Positions 17,960-27,913 are shown, counted from the first letter of the stretch. The stretch is 64,000 nucleotides of DNA from Xanthomonas sp. 10-10 (GCF_040182365.1 NZ_CP144460.1:2232001-2296000), one strand, 5' to 3'. Made by a program: numbers and translations. Notes: a model not told the origin generated them from the letters alone.

Positions 17960-18798
17960 TCCAGACCATTACCGATCTTTCCGCCCTGCGCGCCCTGGTC
18001 ACCGGCTGGAAGCGCGAGGGCTTGCGCGTGGCACTGGTGCCGACCATGGGCAACCTGCACGCCGGCCACTATTCGCTGGTGATGCTGGCGCGCCAGTACG
18101 CCGACCGCGTGGTGTCGAGCGTATTCGTCAACCCGACCCAGTTCGGCCCGAACGAAGACTTCGCGCGTTACCCGCGCACCCCTGAATCCGACCTGCGCGG
18201 GCTGGAAGACGCCGGTTGCGATGCGCTATGGCTGCCGGACGTGGACACCATGTATCCGCTCGGCACCGCGCTGGCCACGCCGATCCACGCGCCGGGCGTC
18301 AGCGACGTGCTGGAAGGCGTGTGCCGTCCAGGCCATTTCGACGGCGTCTGCACGGTGGTGGCGCGCCTGTTCAACCAGGTGCAGCCGGATGTGGCAGCGT
18401 TCGGCAAGAAGGATTACCAGCAGCTGGCGGTGATCCGGCAGATGGTGGCCGACCTGGCGTTTCCGATCGAGATCCTGGGCGGCAGCATCGTGCGCGAGGC
18501 CGATGGCCTGGCGATGAGCTCGCGCAATCAATATCTGTCGGCCGAGGATCGGCCGGTGTCGGCGCAGATCCGCAAGGTGCTGCTGCAGATGCGCGACAGC
18601 TACGCTGCCGGCACCCAGCGTGCGCAGGTCGAAGAGGCTGCCACCCAGGCGCTGGAACAGGCCGGTTTCCGCGTCGATTACGCGGTAGTGCGGCTGCCCG
18701 ACCTGAGCGAGCCGGGCGACAGCCACGCCGGCGCGCGCGTGGTCTTGATCGCCGCCCGCCTGGGCACCACGCGGCTGATCGACAACCTGGAATTCTGA
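17956..18798 (+). CDS. panC: Pantothenate synthetase
   Basis: Pantoate--beta-alanine ligase of 280 residues, condensing pantoate with beta-alanine at the expense of ATP. Motifs visible are [15 protein letters not shown] (HIGH-like ATP site), [29 protein letters not shown] and SSRNQYLS (KMSKS-equivalent). ATG 17956 overlaps the panB stop. A longer frame open upstream inside panB is a shadow. The beta-alanine substrate is supplied by panD 177 bp downstream. Confidence 0.96.
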   Translation: MIQTITDLSALRALVTGWKREGLRVALVPTMGNLHAGHYSLVMLARQYADRVVSSVFVNPTQFGPNEDFARYPRTPESDLRGLEDAGCDALWLPDVDTMYPLGTALATPIHAPGVSDVLEGVCRPGHFDGVCTVVARLFNQVQPDVAAFGKKDYQQLAVIRQMVADLAFPIEILGGSIVREADGLAMSSRNQYLSAEDRPVSAQIRKVLLQMRDSYAAGTQRAQVEEAATQALEQAGFRVDYAVVRLPDLSEPGDSHAGARVVLIAARLGTTRLIDNLEF

Positions 18799-18941
18799 GC
18801 GGTCCCAATGCTGCTGCATGCGCCGGATTGGGCCATGACCGGCGGCGCCTGCGCTTCGGCGCACCGGCGCGTTGTCCGACGCCGGCCTGAAGCCCTTACC
18901 TCCAGTTATAGGGCAGGCCGGTGCACACGAGCGCTTTCCGC

Positions 18942-18947
18942 TAAAAT
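18942..18947 (+). promoter_or_regulatory. Possible -10 element for panD-pgi
   Basis: TAAAAT in the context GCTAAAATGCCGGC, ending 27 bp before the panD ATG. A near-identical context sits before ispG (34908-34920). No good -35 is seen, so this is tentative. Confidence 0.35.
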
Positions 18948-18974
18948 GCCGGCTTTCCTTTGCCGTTGCCCGTC

Positions 18975-19355
18975 ATGCACCTGTCCCTGCTGAAAGCCAA
19001 GATCCACCGCGCCACCGTCACCCATTCCGAGCTCAATTACGAGGGCTCGATCGCCATCGACGGCCTGCTGCTGGAAGCCACCGGCATCCGTGAGTTCGAA
19101 CAGGTGCATATCTGGGACGTCACCAACGGTGCGCGCTTCAGCACCTATGCCATCCGTGCCGAGGAAGGCAGCGGCATCATCTCGCTCAACGGCGGCGCCG
19201 CGCGTCACGTGCAGGTCGGTGATCTGATCATCGTTGCGGCGTTTGCCAGCATGAGCGAAGCCGAAGCCGAGACCTTCAAGCCCAATCTGGTATATGTGGA
19301 CGGCAGCAACACGATCACCCACACCAACCACAGCATCCCCACGCAGGCCGCATGA
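18975..19355 (+). CDS. panD: Aspartate 1-decarboxylase
   Basis: Pyruvoyl-dependent decarboxylase of 126 residues making beta-alanine from L-aspartate for pantothenate. The zymogen self-cleaves between Gly24 and Ser25, visible here in [10 protein letters not shown], and Ser25 becomes the pyruvoyl group. I chose ATG 18975 because it gives the canonical [13 protein letters not shown] start and standard length. The stop overlaps the pgi start (ATGA, 19352-19355), so panD and pgi are translationally coupled. Confidence 0.96.
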   Translation: MHLSLLKAKIHRATVTHSELNYEGSIAIDGLLLEATGIREFEQVHIWDVTNGARFSTYAIRAEEGSGIISLNGGAARHVQVGDLIIVAAFASMSEAEAETFKPNLVYVDGSNTITHTNHSIPTQAA

Positions 19356-20866
19356 CACACACCAACGGATTCGACGCGCTTCACGCCCACGCCCAGCGCC
19401 TGCGCGGCGCTGCCATCCCCGCATTGCTTGCCGCCGAGCCGCAACGGCCGACGCAGTACGCCAGGCAGGTCGGTCCGTTGTATTTCAATTTCGCGCGGCA
19501 GAAGTACGACCGCGCCGCGCTCGATGCTTTGTTCGCGATCGCGCGCGAGCGTGACCTGGCCGGCGCGTTCCAGCGCCTGTTCCGCGGCGAGCAGGTCAAC
19601 GTCACCGAACAGCGCGCTGCATTGCATACCGCGTTGCGCGGCGACCTGACCGATGCGCCGGTGGCCTCCGAAGCATATGCAACCGCTGCGGAAGTGCGCC
19701 AACGCATGGGCGCGCTGATCCAGCAACTCGAAGCCACCGACGTTACCGATATCGTCAGCGTCGGCATCGGCGGCTCGGACCTGGGGCCGCGGCTGGTGGC
19801 CGATGCCTTGCGTGCGCCGTCGGGTGCGCGGTTTCGCGTGCATTTCGTCTCCAACGTCGATGGCGCGGCGATGCAGCGCACGCTGGCCACGCTGGACCCG
19901 GCTCGCACTGCCGGCATCCTGATTTCCAAGACCTTCGGCACCCAGGAAACCCTGCTCAATGGCGGCATCCTGCACGCCTGGCTGGGCGGCAGCGAGCGGC
20001 TGTACGCGGTGAGTGCCAATCCCGAGCGTGCCGCCAAGGCCTTCGACATCGCGCCGAGCCGCGTGCTGCCGATGTGGGACTGGGTCGGTGGCCGTTATTC
20101 GCTGTGGTCGGCGGTGGGTTTCCCGATCGCCCTGGCGATAGGTTTCGAACGTTTCGAACAATTGCTGGAAGGCGCCGCGCAGTTCGACGCGCATGCGCTC
20201 GACACACCGCTGGAAGAAAACGTTGCCGTGCTGCACGGCCTGACGGCGGTGTGGAACCGCAACCTGCTCGGCAGCGCCACGCATGCGGTGATGACCTACG
20301 ACCAGCGCCTGGCCTTGTTGCCGGCGTATCTGCAGCAGCTGGTGATGGAGAGCCTGGGCAAGCGGGTCAAGCTCGACGGTTCTGCGGTGGACAGCGACAC
20401 CGTGTCGGTGTGGTGGGGCGGTGCGGGCACCGACGTGCAGCACAGCTTCTTCCAGGCGTTGCACCAGGGCACCAGCGTGGTGCCGGCCGATTTCATCGGC
20501 ACCGTGCACAACGACGATCCGTATGCGGAAAACCATGTCGCGCTGATGGCCAACGTGCTGGCGCAGACCGAAGCGCTGGCCAACGGCCAGGACAGCAGCG
20601 ATCCGCACCGCAGCTATCCGGGCGGCCGCCCGAGCACGGTGATCCTGCTCGATGCGCTGACCCCGCAAGCGTTGGGCGCGCTGATCTCGATGTACGAGCA
20701 CAGCGTCTACGTGCAGTCGGTGATGTGGGGCATCAATGCGTTCGACCAGTTCGGCGTGGAGCTGGGCAAACAGCTGGCCAGCCAGTTGCTGCCGGCATTG
20801 AAGGGCGAGGCCGCCGATGTGGCCGACCCGGTGACCCGCGAGCTACTGGCCAAACTGCGCGGTTGA
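19352..20866 (+). CDS. pgi: Glucose-6-phosphate isomerase
   Basis: Phosphoglucose isomerase of 504 residues, interconverting glucose 6-phosphate and fructose 6-phosphate; in Xanthomonas it also feeds sugar-nucleotide supply for polysaccharides. Signatures include [23 protein letters not shown], the [14 protein letters not shown] motif, and the second signature near the C-terminus around [12 protein letters not shown]. Start ATG overlaps the panD stop. A terminator lies 27 bp after the stop. Confidence 0.96.
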   Translation: MTHTNGFDALHAHAQRLRGAAIPALLAAEPQRPTQYARQVGPLYFNFARQKYDRAALDALFAIARERDLAGAFQRLFRGEQVNVTEQRAALHTALRGDLTDAPVASEAYATAAEVRQRMGALIQQLEATDVTDIVSVGIGGSDLGPRLVADALRAPSGARFRVHFVSNVDGAAMQRTLATLDPARTAGILISKTFGTQETLLNGGILHAWLGGSERLYAVSANPERAAKAFDIAPSRVLPMWDWVGGRYSLWSAVGFPIALAIGFERFEQLLEGAAQFDAHALDTPLEENVAVLHGLTAVWNRNLLGSATHAVMTYDQRLALLPAYLQQLVMESLGKRVKLDGSAVDSDTVSVWWGGAGTDVQHSFFQALHQGTSVVPADFIGTVHNDDPYAENHVALMANVLAQTEALANGQDSSDPHRSYPGGRPSTVILLDALTPQALGALISMYEHSVYVQSVMWGINAFDQFGVELGKQLASQLLPALKGEAADVADPVTRELLAKLRG

Positions 20867-20892
20867 GCGGCTCACAGCTGTGGCATCAAGCG

Positions 20893-20912
20893 ACGGGGCC
20901 TGCGGGCCCCGT
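20893..20912 (+). terminator. Terminator of panD-pgi
   Basis: 8-bp inverted repeat (ACGGGGCC / GGCCCCGT) with TGCG loop, followed by TTCAGTTT. Confidence 0.75.
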
Positions 20913-21247
20913 TTCAGTTTGGAGCGGCTCACGCACGACTACGTTTGCTGTCAGGTGGGCGCAGCCGGTGCTCGATGCGACGCGTGCCACTCGTATGCTC
21001 CGGTCCGAGTGCGTCTTCCCTCAGCCACCTGATGACCGGCCGTGACGGTTTGGAGCAGCCAACAAAACTGTCGCACCACCGACAGGCGAGCGCGGCCGGT
21101 GCTCGGAATCGGTCTGCAATAACACTTGTCCATTCCGGTTCCTGCGCCGCCTGCACCTATCTGACGAACGCCCGTTACGTTTTGTTCGCTGCGCTTGCTT
21201 GCTTTTGGTTGGCTCCTCGCGGAATGAGGCCAGAATGGATAAATTTC
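20913..21247. other. Intergenic region upstream of the antitoxin gene
   Basis: About 335 bp of lower-GC sequence. It contains imperfect internal similarity (two segments with GCCGGTGCTCG near 20970 and 21096) but no gene with a plausible start or motif on either strand. Confidence 0.4.
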
Positions 21248-21265
21248 CCAAAATAGACATTTTGG
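21248..21265. promoter_or_regulatory. Perfect palindrome, likely autoregulatory operator
   Basis: Inverted repeat CCAAAAT-AGAC-ATTTTGG, 7-bp perfect arms with a 4-bp spacer, ending 36 bp before the antitoxin ATG. Phd/YefM antitoxins usually repress their own promoter through such palindromes. The binding role is inferred. Confidence 0.6.
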
Positions 21266-21301
21266 CGTAGCCTGGAGCTACCCACTTCGCAGGACCGCCC
21301 C

Positions 21302-21646
21302 ATGTCCCGCCATCAAGACCTGCCCGAGCTCGAAAGAGCGCCGGCAGCCGATATCAAGATCAAGGGCTGGCCCAGCCTGATGCGCAAGGTGCGCGCCCAC
21401 GGCGCGGTCGTCATCACCAATCACAATCACCCCGAAGCGGTGGTGGTGGATGCCGAGGAATACCGGCATCTGGTGCGGCAGGCCGGCGCGTCTGCCGATG
21501 CGACCACGCGCGCGCAGTCGCTGCAGGCCTTGCAGGCCAGATTCGACGCGCATCTTGCCGCGGTTGTCGATGGCGCAGTGTTGGCCCAGGTGATCGCCAA
21601 GCCCGCACGCCGTGGCCGCAAGGTCGCCTTGGGACCGTCGCTCTGA
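21302..21646 (+). CDS. Phd/YefM-type antitoxin
   Basis: Protein of 114 residues whose central part matches the Phd/YefM fold: a short strand-helix (KGWPSLMRKVRAHGAVVITNHNHPEAVVVDAEEYRHLV) that dimerises and binds DNA, followed by a longer helical tail expected to neutralise the toxin. The tail ends in a basic segment (KPARRGRKVALGPSL). It is followed 3 bp later by a zeta-like kinase gene and preceded by a perfect palindrome suitable as an autoregulatory site. It starts at ATG 21302 with AGGA upstream. The antitoxin role rests on family and arrangement. Confidence 0.8.
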   Translation: MSRHQDLPELERAPAADIKIKGWPSLMRKVRAHGAVVITNHNHPEAVVVDAEEYRHLVRQAGASADATTRAQSLQALQARFDAHLAAVVDGAVLAQVIAKPARRGRKVALGPSL

Positions 21647-21649
21647 TCG

Positions 21650-22276
21650 ATGGGAAACATCCTGGTATTGGCGGGCGTCAACGGCGCCGGCAAGAGTTCG
21701 CTGCTGGGCACCCTGCTGCGGGAAGACGGTGCCAGCTGGTTCAACCCGGATGCGTTCACCAGAGCGCTGGTGGAGCAGGGCTGGACACTGGAAGATGCCA
21801 ATGCGCAAGCCTGGCAGGAGGGCGTGCGACGGCTGCGCCAGGCGATGGCCGATGGCAGCGACTATGCCTTCGAAACCACGTTGGGCGCGAACACCATCCC
21901 GCGCTTGCTGCGCGAGGCCTGTGCGCAGCACACGGTGGCTATCTGGTTCTGCGGTCTGGCGACGGTGGAGCTGCACATCGAACGCGTTGCAGCGCGGGTA
22001 GCCGCGGGTGGCCATGCGATCGCCGAGCACAGGATCCGCGAGCGCTTCGATGCCTCGCGCGCCAACCTGATCGCCTTGCTGCCGCATCTGTCGGTGCTAC
22101 ACGTCTACGACAACAGCGCACCGGCCGATACCGCAGGGCAGGCTGCGCCGTTGCTGGTGCTGGAACTGGACCGCAGCGGCCTGCAGTATCCGCAAACGCC
22201 CGACGAATTGGCGCAGGTGCCCGGTTGGGCCAAGCCCATCGTGATGGCGGCACTGGAAACGCGTCGCGTGTTTTGA
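21650..22276 (+). CDS. Zeta-toxin-like P-loop kinase
   Basis: Protein of 208 residues of the zeta-toxin-like (COG4185-type) P-loop family. It has a Walker A motif GVNGAGKSS at residues 9-17, a following WFNPD element with Asp34 in the position of the zeta catalytic aspartate, FETTLG with Glu75 in the substrate-binding strand, and an arginine-rich lid RVAARVAAGGHAI...IRERF. Zeta/PezT toxins phosphorylate UDP-N-acetylglucosamine or related sugar nucleotides and block cell-wall synthesis; whether this protein has that substrate is unknown. It has no epsilon-type partner and is paired with a Phd-type antitoxin 3 bp upstream. A non-toxic small-molecule kinase is the main alternative. Confidence 0.75.
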   Translation: MGNILVLAGVNGAGKSSLLGTLLREDGASWFNPDAFTRALVEQGWTLEDANAQAWQEGVRRLRQAMADGSDYAFETTLGANTIPRLLREACAQHTVAIWFCGLATVELHIERVAARVAAGGHAIAEHRIRERFDASRANLIALLPHLSVLHVYDNSAPADTAGQAAPLLVLELDRSGLQYPQTPDELAQVPGWAKPIVMAALETRRVF

Positions 22277-22653
22277 ACTGCGCATCCGGGCTTGCCTGCG
22301 CGAGCCGCCGGCCTGATTCACACCGTGTTGGAAATAAAGTAGCTGGTAAACGACTTCACACCGGTCTGCTGCAGGCCGGCGTGCATCGCTTTCAATAAGA
22401 CCACCAGCCAACTGTCTGGTGCGGTGTCCTCGCCGCTTGCGGTACCGTTGGCGGCATGGATGCCGCCATCGAGCCCCCATGGACGGGTTAACGGCGTGTC
22501 CCGCGAGCGGTGAGGGCACCGCGCCCTCGACGCTGCGTGATGGCCGTACACCAACACGTTCTCATGCAAGCGCCCGTCGCGCAGGTGATACGACGGACGA
22601 AAGACGATGCGGCTCGCAGCGCCTTGCCAGCACTGCGAGCACACCATCTGCAC
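22277..22653. other. Intergenic region between the TA pair and phoX
   Basis: About 375 bp between convergent genes. A minus-strand frame (22318-22653) lacks a ribosome-binding site and recognisable domain; no strong terminator is seen. Confidence 0.4.
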
Positions 22654-24609
22654 CTACGCCTTGCTCAATTGCACCGCCACCGGGTCGCCGGTGAGGTAGC
22701 CCACCGCCGCGCCGAAGCGGTTCTTGTAGTTGGCGCGGATCAGTGGATTCAGCGTCGCCTTGACAGTGTCGTGCAGCGGGCTTTCCCAGTCGCCGGGGTG
22801 CTGGAAGTTGCTCATCACGTAGGTCCAGCCGTGGATCTGGTCGACCGCGTGCAGGCCGGTGGATTCGGCGCCGGCCGGCACCGACAGCACGCGTGTCAGC
22901 GCGCCGCTGTCCACGTTGTAGGCCCACAGGAAGTTGTTGACGTGCAGGCTGCTGTCTTCGCCGATGAACAAGGTGCGCAGCGCTTCGGAGAACTTGAGAT
23001 TGTCCGGGTTGGCAAGGCGCTCCGGGTCGGCGAGATTGCCCAGTGTATCGGCGGAAGCCAGGTCATGCCCGGTGAGCGCGGCCGGGGCCGCCATGTCGAT
23101 CGGCACCCAGTCGCTATGGATCGCCGCGCCGTGGCTGTCGCGCTGGCCGCCGCGCAGATTCAATGCATACACCGCGCCTGCATCCGGGCCTTCCACCTTC
23201 ACGTCGCCCGAGCCGTTGCGCATGCTGGTGACGATGTAGGACATCGCCATGTAGGCGACCTTGTCGTGGGCGTTGACGGTGGTGCCTTCGAGCTTGGTAA
23301 AGCCCAGGCTGCCGCCGGCCAATGCCGCGTAGCGATGGGTTTCCAGATACGTGGCGGCCTTTTCCATGCCGGGCTTGATGCGGATCCAGTTGAAGGTACC
23401 GTTGAACGGGATCTTGGTGAAGCTGGCATCGCCGGGGTCGCTCAGATGCACATCGAGGATGTCGGCGGCGGTGAGGCGGTCGGCCATTGCCTGGATCTCG
23501 GCGCTGGTGGCATGCCCCAACTTGATCCAGCTCAGCGTGGCCGCGCCCGGGCCGACACCGGAGGTCTGGTGCCACTTGCCGACGTACAACGATCCGGACG
23601 ACAGGTCCGCCTTGCGGTCGGCGATGAACATGAACAGCCCACCGTTGGTGGCGTCGTCGCCCATCAGCACGGTGCGCTGGTCGGGCATCACCTGCACTAG
23701 CTCGTGCGAGATGCGGCCCAGGCAATAGTGCTTGCGGACGCTCCCCGTTCCATCCGGGTGCACGGTGATTTCGGGCAGATGGCCGTAGTGATACGGATTG
23801 GCCTTGTCCGGGTCGCCGTACAGATGCGTGCTGTAGCTGCGGAACTGCGTGTTGCCGGCCAGTGCGGTGGCGTCGGGTTCGTACTCTTCGCTGGACAGGT
23901 GGGTATTCCAGGGCGACAGGCTGGCGCCGCAGGTGGTCCACAGCCCGTGCACCGGGGCGGTGTCGACGTTGTGGTACTTCACCAGCGACAGCTTGCCGGT
24001 GACCGGGTCCTGGTCCAGCGTCAGCACCGCGATCGGCGCGGGCAGATGGCGGTTGGTGTCGTTGCCGGCCTGGTCGCGGGTGGTGTATTCGAACTGTACT
24101 ACCGCAAACACATGGTTGCCCTTGACCCCGGGCACCTTGGCATCGGGCAGGGTCAGCAGCGATGAGCCGTCCGGGCAGTCGGAAAAGAACGGGCGTTCGG
24201 CGCCGGGCTTGGAGCGGTCGATGATGGGGCGATGCTGGATGTCGTAATAGCCGCCGGCCAGCACGGTGCCGCCTTTGCCGTCGGGGACCTGGTCGCCGGT
24301 GACGAAGAACGGGTGGTAGGCCAGTGCATAGCGCTGGGTGCTGCCATCGCTACGCGCTACGGTCAGCGCCGAGCCCACCGTGGTGGTGGCCATCGCGGCC
24401 GGGTTGGCCAGGCTGGGCGCGGGCATGCCATGGAAAGTGGCCGAGACCAGACGGGTGGGGTTTTCCGAAGGCCGCAGCGGGCGCGCCGCCAGCGCGGCGC
24501 TGCCCAGCTGCTGGAACGCGGCGGCGCTGGCGCTGCCGAGCGGCAACAGGGGGACGGCCGCCAGCAGTTGCATGAGGCGGCGACGGGAGGGGTCGGGGGA
24601 GGCGGACAT
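22654..24609 (-). CDS. phoX: PhoX-type alkaline phosphatase (DUF839), Tat-exported
   Basis: Protein of 651 residues with a twin-arginine signal peptide (SRRRLMQLLAAVPLLPLG) and the PhoX/DUF839 beta-propeller pattern, including the ligand-rich segment WTTCGASLSPWNTHLSSEE (Cys and Glu conserved in PhoX metal binding). PhoX enzymes are Ca/Fe phosphomonoesterases that release phosphate from organic esters in the periplasm. I chose ATG at 24609 (minus strand) because CTGGAG precedes it at good spacing; an upstream ATG at 24630 lacks one. A two-half-site Pho box lies 75 bp upstream, consistent with PhoB control under phosphate starvation. Divergent from the GH3 gene. Confidence 0.82.
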   Translation of the reverse strand: MSASPDPSRRRLMQLLAAVPLLPLGSASAAAFQQLGSAALAARPLRPSENPTRLVSATFHGMPAPSLANPAAMATTTVGSALTVARSDGSTQRYALAYHPFFVTGDQVPDGKGGTVLAGGYYDIQHRPIIDRSKPGAERPFFSDCPDGSSLLTLPDAKVPGVKGNHVFAVVQFEYTTRDQAGNDTNRHLPAPIAVLTLDQDPVTGKLSLVKYHNVDTAPVHGLWTTCGASLSPWNTHLSSEEYEPDATALAGNTQFRSYSTHLYGDPDKANPYHYGHLPEITVHPDGTGSVRKHYCLGRISHELVQVMPDQRTVLMGDDATNGGLFMFIADRKADLSSGSLYVGKWHQTSGVGPGAATLSWIKLGHATSAEIQAMADRLTAADILDVHLSDPGDASFTKIPFNGTFNWIRIKPGMEKAATYLETHRYAALAGGSLGFTKLEGTTVNAHDKVAYMAMSYIVTSMRNGSGDVKVEGPDAGAVYALNLRGGQRDSHGAAIHSDWVPIDMAAPAALTGHDLASADTLGNLADPERLANPDNLKFSEALRTLFIGEDSSLHVNNFLWAYNVDSGALTRVLSVPAGAESTGLHAVDQIHGWTYVMSNFQHPGDWESPLHDTVKATLNPLIRANYKNRFGAAVGYLTGDPVAVQLSKA

Positions 24610-24683
24610 CGAAACTCCAGGCAAAGGCAACGATCAACGATGGGCAACGGCGCATCGGCAAGCGGTCACGCTAGGCCCGGGAT

Positions 24684-24701
24684 ATGACAGTTGTTTGACG
24701 G
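24684..24701 (-). promoter_or_regulatory. Pho box upstream of phoX
   Basis: On the minus strand CCGTCAA-ACAA-CTGTCAT: two 7-bp half-sites in direct repeat with a 4-bp spacer, 5/7 and 7/7 matches to the CTGTCAT PhoB consensus. TAGCGT follows 10 bp downstream (24668-24673) as a possible -10. Confidence 0.7.
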
Positions 24702-25041
24702 CGAGCTCACCGGTTGGCGCCGGTTCGGACGCTGCAGCGAAAGCGGACGCGACCTGCCCCAGGCAGGGCATGGTGCCTGCGCACTGTGACCTCGGCCCGG
24801 TGGTGCGATGCAGCAAAGCGCGGGGTCGCGCAAGACCAAGCGGCGCGCCGGATTTGGCGATTTTCCGTGGTTTGACAGGTGCTGCCGGTATTCCAAGGCT
24901 ATAGCCCGGCCCAATAAGTTGCCCGTCATTTGGCATACGGGCGAGCGTTGTTGACAGGGTAGCTGAATCACGTGAGCGTACGCCGCCTGAAGGCCTGCGG
25001 CGCATGCATCGCGGCAGGAGACACCCCTGGAGACCTGGATC

Positions 25042-27654
25042 TTGGACAAGCTGCTTCGCCATACCGCCGCGCCCGTCGCGCGTCGCGCCCTTTCTCTGGC
25101 TACCGCTGCGGCGGTGCTGATGCTGGCTGCCTGCCAAGGCAAGGACACCACCGCCGAGGCCGGCAAGACGGCGCCGGCTGCCGCACCTGCCGAGGCATCG
25201 GCCACCATCCATCCGGACCAGTGGCCGTCGCCGAAGTGGCCGTTCGCGCAGGACGCGGCGCTGGAGCAGCGCATCACCGATGTGATGTCCAAGATGAGCG
25301 TGGAAGAGAAGGTCGCCCAGACCGTGCAGGGCGACATCGCCAGCATGACCCCGGACGATGTGCGCAAGTACCGCATCGGGTCGGTGCTGGCCGGCGGCAA
25401 CTCCGATCCGGGCGGCAAGTACGACGCCAGCCCGGCCGAATGGCTGAAGCTGGCCGACGCCTTCTACGAAGCGTCGATGGACACCTCCAAGGGCGGCAAC
25501 GCGATTCCGATCATCTTCGGCATCGATGCGGTGCACGGCCAGAGCAACATCGTCGGTGCCACGCTGTTCCCGCACAACATTGGCTTAGGGGCCACCCGCA
25601 ATCCGGAGCTGATCAAGAAGATCGGCGAAGTCACCGCCGCCGAAACCCGCGTCACCGGCATGGAGTGGACCTTCGCGCCGACCGTGGCGGTGCCGCAGGA
25701 CGACCGCTGGGGCCGCAGCTACGAAGGCTATTCCGAGTCGCCGGACGTGGTGGCCAGCTTCGCCGGCAAGATGGTCGAAGGCGTGCAGGGCACTCCGGGC
25801 ACCCCGCAGTTCCTGGACGGCAGCCACGTGATCTCGTCGGTGAAGCATTTCGTCGGCGACGGCGGCACCACCGACGGCAAGGACCAGGGCGATACCAAGG
25901 TGTCCGAGGCCACCATGCGCGACATCCACGCGGCCGGTTACCCGCCCGCGATTGCGGCCGGCGCGCAGACGGTGATGGCCTCGTTCAACAGCTTCAACGG
26001 CGAGAAGATGCACGGCAACAAGGTCATGCTGACCGACGTGCTGAAGGGCCGCATGAACTTCGGCGGCTTCGTGGTCGGCGACTGGAACGGCCACGGCCAG
26101 GTCAAGGGCTGCACCAACGACAACTGCCCGGCCTCGTTCATTGCCGGTGTCGACATGGCGATGGCCGCCGACAGCTGGAAGGGCATCTACGAAACCGAAC
26201 TGGCCGCAGTGAAGTCCGGCCAGATCAGCACCGAGCGTCTGGACGATGCGGTGCGCCGCATTCTGCGGGTCAAGCTGCGCCTGGGCCTGTTCGAAGCCGG
26301 CAAGCCGTCCAAGCGCCCGCTCGGCGGCAAGTACGAGTTGCTGGGCGCGCCCGAGCACCGCGCCATCGCCCGTCAGGCGGTGCGCGAGTCGCTGGTGCTG
26401 CTGAAGAACCAGGCCGGCATCCTGCCGCTGGATCCCAGAAAGCGCGTGCTGGTGGTCGGCGACGGCGCCAACGACATGGGCAAGCAGTCCGGCGGCTGGA
26501 CGCTGAACTGGCAGGGCACCGGCACCAAGCGCAGCGACTACCCCAACGGCAACACCATCTGGGAAGGCCTGGACAAGCAGATCAAGGCCGCCGGTGGCAA
26601 GGCCGAGCTGGCAGTCGATGGTGCGTACAAGACCAAGCCGGATGTGGCGGTGGTGGTGTTCGGCGAAAACCCGTACGCCGAGTTCCAGGGCGACATCGCC
26701 ACCCTGCTGTACAAGCCGGGCGACGAGAGCGAGCTGGCGCTGATCAAGAAGCTCAAGGCCGAAGGCATCCCGGTGGTGGCGGTGTTCCTGAGCGGGCGTC
26801 CGCTGTGGATGAACCAGTACATCAACGTGGCCGATGCGTTCGTCGCCGCCTGGCTGCCCGGTTCGGAAGGCGAGGGCATTGCCGACGTGCTGCTGCGCAA
26901 GGCCGATGGCAGCGTGCAGAACGACTTCAAGGGCAAGCTCAGCTTCTCCTGGCCCAAGACCGCGGTGCAGTTCGCCAACAACGTGGGCCAGAAGGATTAC
27001 GACCCGCAGTTCAAGTTCGGTTTCGGCCTGACCTACGCCGACAAGGGCGACCTGGCCGCACTGCCGGAAGAATCGGGCGTGTCCGGCGAGCAGTCGGTGG
27101 GCGGGGTGTACTTCGTGCGCGGCAAGCCGGCGCTCGGCATTGCGATGCAGCTGTCCAATGCGGGCCAGGCCAACATGCCGGCGACCACGCTGCCGGTGGG
27201 CCTGTCCGATGGCAGTCTGAAGATGACCGCAGTCGACCACAAGGCGCAGGAAGACGCACGTCGCCTGGTGTGGTCCGGCGCCAAGCCTGCCAGCGTGCTG
27301 CTGGTGTCCGGCAAGCCGGTGGATGTGTCGCGCGAGAGCAACGGCGATGTGCAGCTGCAGCTGACCGTGCGCCGCGACAGCGCGGTGACCGCGCCGGTGT
27401 GGCTGGGCGTGGGCTGCGGCGACAAGTGCAGCGGCCGCGTCGATGCGCAGAAGACCCTGGCCGCGCTGCCGCAGGGCCAGTGGAAGGTGGTGGGCATTCC
27501 GCTCAAGTGCTACGCGGTGGCCGGTGCCGACGTGACCAAGCTGACCCAGGTCGCCGGCATCGAAAGCGGCGCTGCGCTGGATCTGTCGGTGTCGAAGGTG
27601 GCGCTGGGCGCGCTCAACGAAGCCGAAGTGACGGTGGACTGCCCGGTCAAGTAA
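25042..27654 (+). CDS. celD: GH3 beta-glucosidase / exo-glucanase lipoprotein
   Basis: Glycoside hydrolase family 3 protein of 870 residues, probably an outer-membrane lipoprotein: a signal sequence ends in LAAC with Cys31 as the lipidation site. The (beta/alpha)8 domain carries FGIDAVHGQSN and the nucleophile motif FVVGDWNGHGQ; the second domain holds LVLLKNQAGILPL and FGENPYAEFQGD. A further C-terminal ~220-residue beta-rich extension resembles that of ExoP-like marine glucosidases. It acts on beta-glucan oligosaccharides, completing cellulose or mixed-glucan breakdown at the cell surface. TTG 25042 follows a CTGGAG site. The sodium/sugar symporter gene is 259 bp downstream. Symbol given from remembered Xanthomonas annotation. 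Confidence 0.88.
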   Translation: MDKLLRHTAAPVARRALSLATAAAVLMLAACQGKDTTAEAGKTAPAAAPAEASATIHPDQWPSPKWPFAQDAALEQRITDVMSKMSVEEKVAQTVQGDIASMTPDDVRKYRIGSVLAGGNSDPGGKYDASPAEWLKLADAFYEASMDTSKGGNAIPIIFGIDAVHGQSNIVGATLFPHNIGLGATRNPELIKKIGEVTAAETRVTGMEWTFAPTVAVPQDDRWGRSYEGYSESPDVVASFAGKMVEGVQGTPGTPQFLDGSHVISSVKHFVGDGGTTDGKDQGDTKVSEATMRDIHAAGYPPAIAAGAQTVMASFNSFNGEKMHGNKVMLTDVLKGRMNFGGFVVGDWNGHGQVKGCTNDNCPASFIAGVDMAMAADSWKGIYETELAAVKSGQISTERLDDAVRRILRVKLRLGLFEAGKPSKRPLGGKYELLGAPEHRAIARQAVRESLVLLKNQAGILPLDPRKRVLVVGDGANDMGKQSGGWTLNWQGTGTKRSDYPNGNTIWEGLDKQIKAAGGKAELAVDGAYKTKPDVAVVVFGENPYAEFQGDIATLLYKPGDESELALIKKLKAEGIPVVAVFLSGRPLWMNQYINVADAFVAAWLPGSEGEGIADVLLRKADGSVQNDFKGKLSFSWPKTAVQFANNVGQKDYDPQFKFGFGLTYADKGDLAALPEESGVSGEQSVGGVYFVRGKPALGIAMQLSNAGQANMPATTLPVGLSDGSLKMTAVDHKAQEDARRLVWSGAKPASVLLVSGKPVDVSRESNGDVQLQLTVRRDSAVTAPVWLGVGCGDKCSGRVDAQKTLAALPQGQWKVVGIPLKCYAVAGADVTKLTQVAGIESGAALDLSVSKVALGALNEAEVTVDCPVK

Positions 27655-27913
27655 TCCCCATGCCCGGGGGCACGCTTCCGGGCACGGTGCAGGTCAAGCG
27701 AAACACGTGCGTCGCCGCTTCCGGCGACGTGTCGAAGCGGCCACCGATCGCGGTGGTGCCATCAGCCGCCGCGGGGGCGGTGTTGTCGATCGGCCGGGAT
27801 GGCCTGCAGACGCGGTTCGCCGCGCTGCCATTGCGCACCTGGTGCGCGGCGGCGGCCTTCTGCAGCCCTGCCTGATCGTCGGCGCATACCCCAGAGCCAG
27901 ACAGGAGAGTGCA

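Noticed and set aside
22318-22653. Minus-strand frame of 111 codons between the zeta-like gene and phoX
   Set aside because: No ribosome-binding site and no recognisable domain; could be a decayed gene but evidence is insufficient.
24873-24957. Two TTGACA sequences upstream of the GH3 gene as -35 elements
   Set aside because: Neither has a convincing -10 at 16-18 bp; the first has TATAGC only at about 22 bp.
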